The notes under the pieces are model-generated. The model was not told the DNA's origin, did no database searches, and was given only the letters and a program-made list of their open reading frames with translations. This document shows positions 25,176-38,436 of a stretch of DNA of 64,000 nucleotides, piece after piece. The DNA lies in contig NC_052404.1 of assembly GCF_009389715.1 (NCBI RefSeq), positions 6,470,745-6,534,744 on the forward strand, in the 5' to 3' direction. Position 1 is the first letter of the stretch, and every line of letters begins with the position of its first letter. Position numbers and translations under genes: made by a program. Source of the DNA: Phoenix dactylifera. Lineage: Eukaryota; Streptophyta; Magnoliopsida; Arecales; Arecaceae.

Positions 25176-27944
25176 AATGAGAAAGAAAGAGGATGCGACG
25201 GTAAAGAGGATGCGATGGTCTTTCTTTGCACGCAGTCTCTACTGGCACGTAATTTTTTTTTATTTTTTTGAAGTTATGGAATTAACGGACTCTATTAATA
25301 GGAGAAGTTCTATTTCTATTTGATTACTGGGTTTCTCATTAAGATGGTCATAAGAAGAAATGAGGCAAAAAAGAAAAAGTCCCACCCTATACAAAATTAA
25401 CAACTATAGTTAGCTTTGTTATGAATAGTGTTAGGCATGTATTATGTGCTAGAGAAAGCATGAACAATTACAATTCTCATATTTAATATAAAAATATATA
25501 ATTAAATGAATATAGTGTTCTTAGCTGTTACATTTTCTTGCTCATCATAAAAAACTAAAGATTAGTTAAAGATGGGAGTTTATAAGGTTGAAGGGAGGAG
25601 AGATGCATGTGTGGGAGCCCATTACTTGCTAATGATCAACCACCCTTCATCTGTGGTTTGCCATTAGATGATAATTGTTGGCCTCGGAGTACTACTTGCG
25701 ATAAAGAGGATCATACTTTATAATCTTAAGTAAAACATACTATGATCCAGTCATTGTAGCAGTCATTGCAGCTGTCCACCTGTGAGCAAAATCTGAATTT
25801 AAATCTTTACATGTTTTTTTTCTCAACGTGTAATTCTAATAGATGGATGGTGCTCTCATTTTCATTCTTAAAAAGAGAAAGAAAAGATGTTTCCCCATTG
25901 CAATTGACCCCCAACATTTCACTATCATTTTTTAATAAATTGTATAAATTAATGCTTTATGATATGACAATTTAAACTCCATACTTTATTCAGAGCTGGC
26001 CATCTCACACAATCATAGGCTGTGCACCCTTTAGCGAACATGGAACACATTTATAATTCAAGCATAATATAGGGTATGTATTTACTAGTAAATGCGAAAG
26101 ATACTAAAGAATACGAAGGCACTTGCTAGTAAATGAGAAAGATAGCAAGGATACTAATATTCCGGAGGACCTCGCAAAACATTAGGCTATGACTTTGACA
26201 TAGATTATAGATGAATGAAAGAGTTTGGAGTGCTTGAAGATGTTGTGCAGAATGCGATCCAATTGTTGACGTCGCAAAAGAAGAACAGCCATTTTTTTTC
26301 ATGCAAAACAAACAACCCAAATCCTTCAATTCATCTGCTCCCTAAACCATTAGCCATTCTGGCCTTGGGCAAAGAACCAGGTTAAAGAACTTGCACAAAC
26401 ACAAACTTCAGGGACTCTAACCTAGGGTTATTTGGACACTGATAATATATAAAGTATCAGAGAACAATTTGATTGCCCATTGGTACAATCTTCCATGACC
26501 ATGAAGATAACTTTGTACCGACAACAGCAGCAATAATCAAATAACTGATAACAACTTACTATGGAACCGAAGAGGTTCTCGATGTCACCAACGAAACCAT
26601 ATGCCAAACCAACACAATTGCTAAAAGAGAAATCGGACTTACAAATGTATAACAGGAGAAGGAAACAACAAAGGCTACAGGAAATTTATACTATTCCTTC
26701 CAAGGGAAAAGGCTTAAGGAATTGGTCACGGTTCATTATTTAGCAAGAAAGACCAGCTGCAGCCTGACAGGGTGCCAAGAGTCACAGTTCAGAAAATTAC
26801 CTCACAAAAGTTTGGAAAGAATCAAGATAATCAAAAGTGTTAAGAACTACAAAAGTAAAGAATTTAAATATTTAATGTAATTAATGCACGCAAGAAGCAT
26901 GGGAGAATATTTCTAGAATAAATTGTTTATAATTTGAATGAAATACTAAGATCCACGAATAATTGAATATTCTAGTTGATTCACTTGCAAAGACATCGAT
27001 TTATGAATAGCTGACCATTTCCTGTTTAGTTCATATACTTCAATTATAAATTGGAGAATTCTTTATCAAATAAAAGAATCATAAATTTGAAATAATTCAA
27101 AAAATATAGTGACCATGACCAGATTAAGCTGAAACAACAATAACAATAGATGCCATCGACTATCAAGCACAGAACTGAAAACAACAGAACAAATGATATG
27201 CTTCATTTGTTTGTTCAATAGGCATCCTTTCCCACATGACAGCCTACAAATGTATGCTTTTCAGGAAGGCCATAATGAGATAAACCAAACCAACAATAAT
27301 TCTTATAGACCTCACAGAAATCACTCTTTTACTCATGCTAATACAGGATGCAAGAGATTGTAACCGGTGCTTATCGCATGTAACAAGATACTTTGAAATG
27401 GAGGTAACCTTCCCTTCACCGGCTTACCCTTTACATCGACAGGTAGGGAACTTGTCTGACCAGATCATCAAATAGCCATAGAAAGGGATAGCGTTTGATG
27501 TCTCCATCAGAAAACCCACTTCATCTGGAGCAGCAATGCCTCGACCACACAAGCAACTGGAATGACAAGACTCATACCAACATGAGAGGAGGACTCCCCA
27601 ATTGACCAACGACTTCCTCATCACCATAGCTGGGGCATTGTCCTTCTGCAACCTTTGGGACAGCGTCTACGTGCTTCGACCTACCTTCTTTCAGGCTATT
27701 TTCTTTTGTCTTTATTTCACATTTAATATTAGGAGATCTGTAGCATTTACAATTTTATGTTTTAAATTTATTACATGAATAGATTTCTTTTGTGCTAAAA
27801 TAGATTTCTTTTGATGCTAAATAATATACATATATATTATTCTTTTTAAGATTCTCTATCAATTGTAATTATAGTTTTACTTGCTTATTTAGGTGATATA
27901 TTGCTAACAATCCAAAGAAGTATTTGTTTATTTTTTTGTTAGTA
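25176..27944. other. Intergenic, no gene recognised
   Basis: AT-rich. Open frames at 26126-26329 (-), 26561-26743 (+) and 27424-27651 (-) resemble nothing I know. The last, with several Cys, could be a fragment of a gene or element but cannot be assigned. Confidence 0.35.
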
Positions 27945-28256
27945 ATATATAATTCATTAAATTATGACATATTAGATCTTAATTACAATAATTGTTTTGC
28001 TAGCACAAAATTAGTAATCAATTATTCTAATAAGATAATAAATTATTCTAATATATAATTTATTAAATTGACATATTAGATCTTAATTACAATAATTATT
28101 TTGCTAGCACAAAATTAGTAATCAATTATTCTAATAAGGTAATAAATTATTCTAATATATAATTTATTGAATTGACATATTAGATCTCAATTATAATAAT
28201 TCTTTTGTTAGCACAAAATTAGTAATCAATTATTTTAAAAAGATAATAATTTGCTT
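27945..28256. repeat. AT-rich tandem repeat, 104-bp unit, three copies
   Basis: The landmark GACATATTAGATCT starts at 27966, 28070 and 28174, giving an exact 104-base period. Each unit also carries TTGCTAGCACAAAATTAG or a close variant. The third unit has decayed most. Composition is extremely AT-rich. Confidence 0.9.
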
Positions 28257-28567
28257 GACCTCCAAGAGGTTTCAAGAAGTAATTTCCAGATCCATTCAAA
28301 CTGAAAATTTGAAAATTGGTTAATCCATAATAAGTAATTTAAGTTTGCACTTAGGCTTTTCTAAAAATTGAATTTATGTGATATCTAGTGATTATATCCG
28401 CTAACTAATAGTGTCTAAAAGGAGGAAGGACTTTTTTCTAGAATTTTTTCAGAATTGTTCTCTATTTTTTCGTGTCAAAATGAGAGGAAAAAGAGGGATA
28501 TTTATAGGGTTCTTGGGCCAACGTCTCATTGGCCCAAAAAAGGAAGCATGCGCATTTTGGGAACATT

Positions 28568-28664
28568 ATTGCGGACGCGTCTGCGTCTTCTACAGACGCG
28601 TCCGCAATCATCCCACGAAGGGCCAGCTACAGACGCGTCCGCAATCATCCCACGAAGGGCCAGC
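28568..28664. repeat. Perfect hairpin overlapping a 37-bp tandem duplication
   Basis: Arms ATTGCGGACGCGTCTG (28568-28583) and its exact reverse complement (28593-28608) are separated by 9 bases. The right arm lies inside a 37-bp unit (28591-28627) that is repeated exactly at 28628-28664. A 12-bp palindrome GCTGGCGCCAGC follows at 28669-28680. This GC-rich island sits just beyond the broken 3' end of the importin-alpha pseudogene. Confidence 0.9.
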
Positions 28665-28749
28665 GGGCGCTGGCGCCAGCGTGCCCACAAGAGAGAGTGC
28701 ATGCGCGAGCTCGAGACATGCATCTCGGGCCACACGCCAATTAATTTTT

Positions 28750-31700
28750 CTAACAGCCTTCTCATAGACGTCAGTGTTGTCCTGGCCCTGCAGATTCTCA
28801 AGCTTCTCTAGCCCTTCAGCTTCATCAATCATCTGGGCATAGAGATTCAATCCCCTGGTAGTGTCCAAGTTCTTCTCAGCTTCGCCGACCTTCAGTATGT
28901 TCTCAAGCCCTTCCAAACAGACTGTAACCCTTCTAGGATCCGGGCAAACAAGAAGTGCACACGAGGGCTTGATGCAGCCTTGGCTCACCAGGAACCTATA
29001 CTCGACAAATTACAACCAATCATGTCAAGGAGAATAAAAAAACTTAAGCCTCCAATGTATGAATCTTATTTAAATAGTTAAAGATTAAGTTGGCAGAGAT
29101 ATACTTTATCTGATCATGTGTACCGCCTGAAGTAGCATTTGAAATAGCCCATGCCGCCTCTTTCTTGATATCTAATTCAGCTGTCTGAAGCAAACGTACC
29201 AGAGGACCAATGATACCAGCAGTAATTACAGCCTGGCTTAAAGATGCAACAAAAGTTTATGCGTGACAAAGATGGGAAATTATGGCACATTTGATGAGGA
29301 GAACAATTTACTGGTAATCAGTTATTAGATTGTTCATCCACAATCAGTTACTTCAGTATGATGTATCAGTTTAGTAACGATGTCTACTCTCAAATATCTT
29401 CACTCAAGTACCATATTTCCAAACTAATTTCAAATTTTTGAAGCAACTGATTTATACTCATTAGGAAGATTGCCATAACCTTGGTATCTAAAAGTCAACC
29501 AAGTTCTTCTATTAATATATCGTCATCTATAACATTTAAACAACATAAAGTCCGCTTTCTTACACCATACCTGCATCTGGTCCTTGTTTCCAGCAGTAGT
29601 ATTTAAAATAGTCCAACAGGCTTCCTTCTTGATGCTTTTCTTATGATTTTGTGCCGAAAGATTGAGAAGGAAGGTAAGTGTTTGATGATTGATGACATGC
29701 TAGAAGAAAAAGATAAATAAATAAATCACTTGACAAATGGAACTAACACTTTCTATGAGCAAACATGAAAGAATATATGCCAGATGAAATTCATGAGAAT
29801 GCAAAAAGGTGGCTATGCATGAATATACTACTGGCTAGAGGGATCAGAGCTATATATAGCATGTCTATCTCACAGACAAAGAAGTGAAAAACCAATTCAA
29901 AATGTAACAAGTTAACAGAAATACAAAAAGGAGGGGGAAATCCTGAAGCTGGGATCATGCTTAAACTTCCCATATTATAGCTTTGATAAGCAAAAAAATT
30001 CATCAGAACAGTCCAACTTTGCCTCTCATAAACAATCTCAATAATCAAAATACAGTGATACACAGAATCGAGCATTTTATTTGCCCAATCTCAATAACCA
30101 CCACACTTTTTATCTGTTTCTGCTACAAAGCATTTGGGCTGATAACTAGGCTTTGGTGGAGTTGCTCTACCTCCAACCCACGGCCCGATAAATTGTTTAG
30201 GTTATGCTGAAAACCCATCCAAGACATAGCCCAAACATTATCTCAAGGATAGAGTTTAAGCCGACTCGAAAGCACATATATAAATAAACCAAGCAGCTAG
30301 GGGTGTTTTGAAATGGTTCCAAAAAGGGATGGCAGGAGCGGGTGGATATAGTAAGCCTCCCTCTTCATCCTCCTCTCTGTCACCACTCTTATTTTGTCCC
30401 CCCTCTAGTCACCTAGGACATCTGTCTCCTTCCGTATTATTTGGAGGCAGAGCTCATCTTGTATAACCCAATCTTGAGACATCTCCAAATTTTAGTAGGT
30501 AGAGCACACTGATTCAGTGCAGATCAAGGTTGGGTCAAATGGGATAAGTGAAGCATATTTGTCAGGTTTGCAAAATATTATCATTAGATATTCTCTAATA
30601 ATATATTCTCATAATAAAGTACCAATTCAAGAAAATGGACCATAGACCAGAATTAATGTAAAACGGAGAAAACTTGTATTCTTATAAGGACCTAATTAGA
30701 AGAAACATGCATGTCAATTATGTAACCACTTTTCCAAGGAATAACAAAATAACATCAATACTTCATCCAAAAAAAAAGAAGAAAAAGAAAAAAGTGTAAT
30801 TCAAGTAATTTTAACAAGAAACTCAAACAAGAAAGAAACAATCAAATTGAAGGTTTAGGTAAACAATCAGACTGCTACAAAAAATAAAGAATCAATCCAA
30901 ATGTTGAAATTTGTAGCATGTAAACTAAGGTCAACTTCTTAGAGCCCCTTGAGCAGAGATGAGGGAAACTGGGGCTTTATAACCCAAACAACTAGTGACC
31001 TTAGTTAACCCTGCCTAATGTCAGGTTGTCGAGCCTGCCACAAGCCTGCGGGCCATGCCAGCATGGTGGGTGGACACACCATGTACAGCGGCCTCCCAGG
31101 AGAGCTGGACCCCAGGCAAGACAGCAGAGTCCCAGCCTACATCAAAGAGAAGATCTATGTGGCCTCCTTTTGAAACATGGATCCATCCACTATAGAAAAA
31201 CCAAAGTGGAAACAGACAAAATCCAAACACTATACAGACAGTGATAGCTGATGAACAGTGAGAACACCAAGATGATATGCAATATGCAACTTATTAATGC
31301 AAAACACTATATATACTGACAGATTGTCGTGCTACCAACCAGCCAAGTGTATGTTATGCCAAACTTACAGATTTACAAGTACGGGAACATCTGAGCCCAA
31401 AAATTCCTCTGAGGAGCCGACATGCATGCTCATTTCTTACATTTAAGATGTTAACATGTTTCGAATTAGAAGGGAGAAAAGGGCTTAATAGGCAAAACTG
31501 TGAAGTATAACTGAACAAAGCTAATACATAACTATGTAAGAATAACATCAATGCATAAATAACTGTGTCATTAGAAGATCATAGTACACCTGTGTGACAG
31601 AACTGTGAAGTATGACTGAACAAGACTAATATGTAACAATGTAAGAGCGATACCAAAGTATAAATATTGTCATTAGAAGATCGTAATACACCTCTGTTTG

Positions 31701-33449
31701 CACATCATCCCCAGTAACAATGTCACCAACAGTACAAAGGGCGGGTATAAAAACTGAAGGTGAGGGATGAATGCAAGGACAAAGATTCAAAAACAAAAAT
31801 TACTTGCGAAAATTGAAAACATGTGCCAAAGAAAAAAAAATCATATCATCAAATTATTCAGGGGAAAAAAATAAAATCACATACAGAAGAAGCTTAACAA
31901 GCCAACCGCAAATGCCTGATTCAATTACTGCTTGGATTTTGTCATTTGTACCATCAGAAAGGTATGATAGCACCCAGCAAGCATCAGTGAGAACTTCCTC
32001 ATCATTCGAATGGATGAGGCGCTCAAATGCTGGAAGGGCGAGCCTTGTCTGCTCATGAAGAAGGAAAAAAATTCATATAAGCATTGCAAGAGCCATGGCG
32101 CTACAGAATACAGAATAACGACACAAACATGCGCTGACAGATAAGCCTCCTCAAACGATGGCTGCGGCTGTCCCCTGCAGAAGTGCGACAAAGTCCAACT
32201 GGCATGCCTCAGCATAGAGAGCTAGGCATGCTTGCTAAACCATGCCAGCAATGGAACCAATGCACCATTGGCAAGCACAAGGTCATGGGATCTTGGAGAA
32301 TCACCAGCAACATTGCCCAATGCCCACACAGCCTCCAAATGCCAAAAAAGGTACAACAATAACAACATAAGTATGCCAAAAACCAGAGACTCCAACCAAG
32401 ACGATACTATCTACAAGGCTATTTCCAACAATTAATCTTTAATAGTAACACTACTCAAAAAGTCCAACTACTAACAATATCAAGTAATCATATACCTGTT
32501 CTCCGACATCATCACTAGGGGAACCTAGGAGCTTCACAAATATCGGCACAGCATCATGATCAACCACAATTTTGGTGTTCTCTGATGTCCCAGAGGCAAC
32601 GTTAGTTAGCGCCCAAGCAGCTTCAAACTGCTCGAGTGATCCGAAATAAGTACATACGTAATTATAATCTCAGGTTAATCAAGCAAATTAATGGCAAGAT
32701 CCACCCATGCAGAATTCCATTGCAGACCTGAAGTTGAGGAAAATCCTTTCTCGTGAGGAACTTAAACAAAGCGTGGAACAACACCAGCCTGGATAACCTC
32801 CTCAATGGGAGGGCTTCGCTCTGTTTAAAATTAGTCCATTGCAATCAGTACAAACTTTTACTCCAAAAGATCATAAAAATTCAAACTTTATGATTGATTG
32901 AATACCTATCGAAAGCAATTTCCGAAACTGTGTGGTAGCTTGGAGCTGCAAGTTTAGATCACTCGAATAAACTCCAACCAGGTTTCAGCAAAAAAAATAA
33001 ACTCCAGCCACAACGGCGGGCAGGCTTTCCAACTAAGATTTACAATACCAAATAAGAAAGATAGAAACTCTATGAGTTCCAAATCAAGCACCCCTACCGC
33101 TAATCCAGCATAAGAAAAAAAAATAATGATATAAATCCGCAAAACTCTAGGTTTCTGCAACTGGATTTCCTATTCGATCAAGGATCTGAACTTCATAGAT
33201 CCCTCAAGGATCCCGACCTGCCGATAAGAACCCTAGAATTATCGATGGAGAAGGGAGGAAATAGAGTAAAGGCGGCACCATTTTCTCCACGGCGGATGCG
33301 TGGATGGAGGCGGGGAAGGGCTGGGCCTGCTGCATGCCCTCTAGCCGCTTCTTCTGTAGGCTCCCTCCGCCGCGGACCCTCCTCCGCTTCCACCACACCT
33401 TGTACTTGCTCCGGCGGACCTCCACCCACGCGCTCGGCCCCAACGACAT
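28750..33449 (-). pseudogene. Importin alpha pseudogene (intron-bearing, 3'-truncated)
   Basis: Exons run right to left with recognisable GT-AG borders. The IBB region at 33449 begins MSLGPSAWVEVRRSKYKV; a segment like LQATTQFRKLLSI is near 32900 and armadillo-repeat exons follow near 32800, 32500-32635, 32140-32330, 31890-32050, 31690-31760, 29580-29700, 29105-29240 and 28750-28995 (FLVSQGCIKP, NLYAQMIDEAEGLEKLE). Importin alpha binds nuclear localisation signals through Arm repeats and importin beta through the IBB. This copy is broken. The IBB core lost residues by a shift and deletion, and no exon is seen for the segment between IBB and first Arm repeat. One base is inserted in the exon ending KFLTRKDFPQLQ, an in-frame TAG follows WFSKHA, and the C terminus ends after YEKAV in foreign sequence. 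Retained introns show it arose by DNA duplication, not retroposition. Confidence 0.88.
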
Positions 33450-34085
33450 AGCTCGCTCCTTCGCCCCCGACAGGGAGAGAGAGGCGAAAGAAAAAGCCTG
33501 GACTGAAGGATTGCAAGGACTGAAGGAAGAAAATGAGCCAAACAAAAAGGTTTTTTTTTTATCTTTTATTTCAACCGCGAGAGACGAGTAAACACTATTT
33601 CGACCCACTCCAAAAGTACGATAGTAGCGACAAAAAATTTCTAAAAGGATCAAAAATTTTAAGGCACCAGCAACTACGACCGCCGAAGAACCAGCAGAAA
33701 TTTTATTGGGCTCCATCGGATCTGATGAAGGGTGCTTCCCTGGGTATCTTTTGTCGGTTTGTGAAGAATCGGGTAATCTCGATAGCTTCATCGGTTAGTT
33801 AAAAACCAGCGATCGCGCGGAGTTTTAACTACCGAGGAGTACTTCGAGAAAAGCCCACGAGCGTTGGGAAAATCTCTGTTGGCGCCACCGGTTTGGCGGG
33901 GAGAGTTGATGGCCAGGATGAGATCACAGCCATTGGATGGCCAGGATTCTCCCCTCTCGACCCATGCATCACAGTTGCCAATATATACATCCAAAGCTGT
34001 ACATGCCCCTCCATCTATTCACCTCCATGACTCTTCTATTACTTTTACTGAAAGTAAATTCTTCTACAAATCCTATGTGTTGAGA
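33450..34085. other. 5' flank of the importin-alpha pseudogene
   Basis: Likely the former promoter and 5' UTR of the importin-alpha copy. No other gene recognised. Confidence 0.4.
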
Positions 34086-34089
34086 TAAA

Positions 34090-36465
34090 AGATTGTGCGC
34101 AGCCATGCAAGACGTCGATTATTCACAACCCTTTGTAAGAGAAACCAACAAAGACACTCGATGAGAATGAGGTTCAAATTTGGTGAGACAAGTATTAGTA
34201 TTTCTAGCATAACAAAAACACCCAAAAGATGCAAGTAATCTAAGGAAGGTAGAGAGTGTAGGAGTGACTAACAAGTGTTTTGCCAAACAAAACAAGGGTA
34301 GGCATCTTATTGATAAAATAGAGTATAAGCGAGCTTAAGAGCCACATCGAGAAGATAATAATTTGTGCTTATGTTTGGCTCTCCAATTATGTTAAGGTGC
34401 ATGGATGCAGATATGTTGGAACAAGATATCATGCTCTTAAAACAATACTTAGAGTATTATTTAACAAGAAATTGAGTCTATTGTCGGTTTGAATGACAGT
34501 AACCTAATAATAACGGAAAACCATTTGCCAAAAAATATATGAGACAAGAAAATGTTTTGGATTTATATTTCATCAAAAATACCCAATAACAGCAAGAATA
34601 ATCACCAAATATGTTTAAAAAAAATGATCTCTGAACCAGAAGCAGCATACTTATCGACTGCTGTGACCAACACGCACCAGCAACAGCGCTCGAAAGTCAG
34701 AGTGAACCAAGAGAAGCTGAACAGACGGAGTGCAAGTAAATAAGCATCCAAGCGGGAGGGAGTATGATACCCTTTCCAAATATCACACCATATCAAATTA
34801 AAAGGCGTATCACATTTATTTGAATTAAGTGAAAAAAGGGATCTGCAATGTTTAACTACTATATATGGATCACAAAGCAAATCATCACACACTGAAAGAT
34901 TAGAAAAGGAAGATAAAATACTTAAGGTTTAAACAAGCGAGAATCTTTGATGCCATAATTCCGTGAGATGATCTTAGAATGCATGTAACAATGAGAGTGT
35001 GGCTGGATTGTTGCGGTGGTTATTGGAGAGTTGTTGAAGTCGATATTTTAACTTCATCGATTCCAATCATCTACTTCATGGTCAGATACTAAAAAGGCAA
35101 AAACATGGGAAAGAAAATAATGGTACAATTGAGAGCCTTGGTGAGTTGGCTAACCGAAAGAAGATTGTAACTAAACGATGGAACATAGAAGACATCATTT
35201 GAGCTTGTCTATCAAACTACATACACCAACATGTGTGATATGAGTGGTATAGCTATTCAACATGCTAACATGTTTGAGTTGTGAAACATTTACTAATGAC
35301 TCAAGATGGACAGGATGCAAAAGAGTTGGATGGCCCCGAATCAGATTCAAAAATGAGTAGGTGTTATATGGGTGTTACGTTCAAAGATGAGTACGTATTA
35401 TATGGGTGCTGCATAGCATTTCAACAAAATCATAGAAGAAGTGCAATCAGCATTCAAATTAAATAACTAATGGTATTAGGCTGCAACTATATTTGGTGCC
35501 ATGTTGGTTGTACAGGAGATTAGAACTATGTGTTATTTGATGCTTCAGGAGATACAGGAGATTTCTTTCGTCGCAAGTGACTATCTATTGGGTGGTGGAT
35601 CACCCTTGATGATCCAACATCTGGCTTCAATATGGTCGATGATGTTGCATCCTTGGCAAACAGGTTTGGGACATCAGGCAACCGGTCGAGATTGTCTTAG
35701 ACTTTCAAGTACTGCTACCCAAATTAGCAGCTAGGGCTACGACACCAATACTTGAGTCTAAGGTAATTTGAATGCCCTTCTGCCATCATCCTAAAGTAAC
35801 AGAGATAACAATTAGCTATCATTTGGTAGAAGCTTCTTAGCTAATATTTTGGTGCCAACATAGCTAAAAGCTTCGTTCAATCTCATTAAGAATTGATACA
35901 CCTTTTACACATGGTGCTCGTTCTTTTTAGAAAGAATCCTATGTGCGTGGTGGTACCTTGGAGGGGGAGACTAGCTTGTCTCATATTTTGCTCCATAGAA
36001 GTGAAGTAGGCAACCATATTGTGTTGTAATAAGCTTTCTTTTCAGTTTGTAAATTCTAAAATAATTCTCTCCGAGACAGACAATTTTCAAGATCTACTCA
36101 TAACTCTGAGTAGTCTTGACATAAGCAACATTGCCATTAAGGTCTTTATTGAGAATATTAAGAATACAAGATAAAACCATATGATTGCATCATTCCCATG
36201 CCTTGATAGTAGAGTAACGTGCTGTTGGTTGGGGTAGAGACCAATCTACAAGTTGTAGCTTATTTTTTATTCCAAAAGTTACAATAAGTGCATGCCTCGA
36301 AGTACTATAGTTGTATCTACCAAGATTTTGTCGAGTCAATATAGTCTTTGGACCATCAAAGTGATGCAAATAATAAGAGTTGAAGTCATATCCTATACTA
36401 TTATCATTGTTGATGGTTGGAGACAATTTCTTCGGTGTGCTTATGATGATAGGATGCAAGAAGGA
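34090..36465 (-). mobile_element. Ty1/copia retrotransposon fossil, broken
   Basis: On the minus strand, a gag-like N-terminal region lies at about 36200-36460 (YYLHHFDGP and KNKLQLVDWSLPQP are typical copia gag landmarks), with further gag-like sequence to about 35800. An integrase-like C-terminal stretch lies at about 34090-34400. The order fits one minus-strand copia element. It has many breaks and no clear LTRs, and looks old. The limits are approximate. Confidence 0.65.
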
Positions 36466-37257
36466 ATAAGACTGATTGTAATAGAGAATAATTACTTGCT
36501 CTTCTAAATTCTATTTTGTTAAATATATAATATTGTATAATAAAAATTTCATAGTTTCTATAATAGTTAGAGACACAAATCCTATTTTCTTAAAAATAGC
36601 TATTAGATATAAAAAAATAAGAGAAGCCAGCAACAAATATAAAAATAAATCCAAATGATCGTACATGATTCTAGGCAGTTTATATATAGAAACATATTCC
36701 AAGGAACATAAAAAGATCAATTCACACATTTGGCTAGGTTGCCTAATAAGAATATAAAAAATCCAAGCCGCAAGTATGGAAATAAATTCAATAATTATGA
36801 AGAGATGAGAATACACATATATTACTATTTTTTTTTCAAATGAATCAAATCATATACGTTCATTTATCAATTTTTTTCTAAATAAAAGAACTATGCATGT
36901 GCCCATTGCACCAATCTAGCTGCATCCTTCAATCAAAATCATTCGAAATCGACGGCATTCTACGAGCTAGCCATATGCAATTTCACTGTATAAGGATATA
37001 CATCCATCAGGACAAAATTCCCAAGCAACAGAAAGACATTTCCGAAAATATCCCCCAACAAAGTGGCAATCTTTTGAGAATCAAGAAAAATATCTAGCGA
37101 GTGCGAATCTCTGGAATCCTCGCCGGCTCGTAAAATCAGCAAACTTGCCCGCGAGAACCCGGGGACCGAAGAAGATATTTTTTTTCCCGCCCAACCGCAG
37201 AAATGGAAATGGAAAAGAGGAAAGCTAATTAGATTTCCGAGAGCCCCCTTCTCCTCC
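36466..37257. other. 5' flank of the J-domain gene
   Basis: AT-rich to about 36900, then more mixed. It contains the upstream region of the J-domain gene. No other gene recognised. Confidence 0.4.
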
Positions 37258-37263
37258 TATAAA
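37258..37263 (+). promoter_or_regulatory. TATA box of the J-domain gene
   Basis: TATAAA in the context CCTCCTATAAATCC, 98 bases before the ATG, followed by a CT-rich leader typical of plant 5' UTRs. Confidence 0.6.
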
Positions 37264-37360
37264 TCCAATTCCCACCCCTTGCCCCTCCCTTTCCTTCTCG
37301 TGCCTCCTCTCGCTCCCTTTCCAGCAGTTCCCCGACCGTCCATGCGATATATCTCCGGCG

Positions 37361-38436
37361 ATGGACGCCGATGAGGCCGGATCCGACGGCTCCTGTTACT
37401 ACTCCCTCCTCGGGATTCGGAGGAACGCCTCCTCCTCCGATATACGCACCGCCTATCGCAAGCAAGCCCTCGTATATCTTTCTCCCCCTCTCCCCTTCTT
37501 TTTCTCTCCCTGTTCTAATTTTAAGTTTTAGTTATCTTTTCTGATATTTCTTTTTCTAGCAATGGCATCCGGACCGGTGGGCGAAGGACCCGGCGGCGAT
37601 GGGGGAAGCAAAGCGGCGGTTCCAGCGGATCCAGGAGGCCTACTCTGGTAAGTTCACAAACCCCACCGTGACGGTTTCCGTTACGTTACTGACGTCCGTT
37701 GACGGCGTCTTTGTGGGCCGCGATCTGGTGTTACGGCAGTTCTTTCCGACAAGGGCAAGCGCGCCATGTACGACGCCGGCCTCTACGACCCCCGCGAAGA
37801 GGACGACCAGGTATCGGTGTTATATGAGAATTCCAATCTCATTATATTTTTTTAACTAGAATTTGTTGATTTACTTTGAAGTATTAATTTTATTTTCGAC
37901 GGCTAGGATTTCACCGATTTCATGCAAGAGATGCTAGCGATGATGGACAGCGTGAAAACGGAGGTAAGCTGCCCTCACCGCCGTAACGCCCAGCGACTCA
38001 TCAAGTTATTTTTCACCAATCCGGATATATCGCATAGAGATCTATATGCTTGTGTCCAATCTGCTGTCAGCCGTTCCTCGAAACCAGATCTAGCCGTCCA
38101 TCGAGTTCGGTCGTCCGGTAGTTGGTGAGGGGAACGGGCTATGGTAGTTCCGTGCTTTAGATGCCGAAAATGGCCCTGAGAGGGGTATAGTGGGAAGGAA
38201 ATTAAGATTTCGCGGCTGATTTGTTTGTTTGTTTTTTTTTTTTTTTGATTTTTGGTGGATAAAATGAGAAGAAGCCGGATAGCCTGGAGGACCTGCAGAA
38301 GATGCTGGCGGATATAGTGAACGGCGATGGCGGGACCACCGATTTCGGTGGGCCTCACCACAGCGACGCGCGCCGAAGGCCGTTGGATGCCTCCAAGGGG
38401 ACTCGCGTCGCCCCGCGCCCTGCGATGCGGCGTTGA
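37361..38436 (+). CDS. Small J-domain (DnaJ/Hsp40-like) co-chaperone, 5 exons
   Basis: Exons at 37361-37471, 37560-37647, 37740-37810, 37907-37963 and 38269-38436 join in frame with GT-AG introns to give 164 residues. The J domain fills residues 13 to about 81: YYSLLGI start, helix II with YRKQAL, the HPD motif in WHPDRW (residues 40-42), then [22 protein letters not shown] domains stimulate Hsp70 ATPase. There is no Gly/Phe or zinc-finger region, so it is a class III (type C) J protein. The C-terminal part has [16 protein letters not shown], resembling other small plant DnaJ-domain proteins, and ends in an Arg-rich tail. No signal peptide or membrane segment suggests the cytosol or nucleus. 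The last intron and exon are copied as debris at 42225-42468 and 56450-56668 in the array downstream. Confidence 0.92.

Noticed and set aside
28591-28664. Direct repeats as a CRISPR-like array
   Set aside because: Only two exact adjacent units without spacers, in plant nuclear DNA.
28411-28811. Overlapping frames on both strands near the importin-alpha 3' break
   Set aside because: They arise from the hairpin and 37-bp repeat and have no family resemblance.
37229-37465. Minus-strand frame over J-domain exon 1
   Set aside because: Antisense shadow of exon 1 and its leader.
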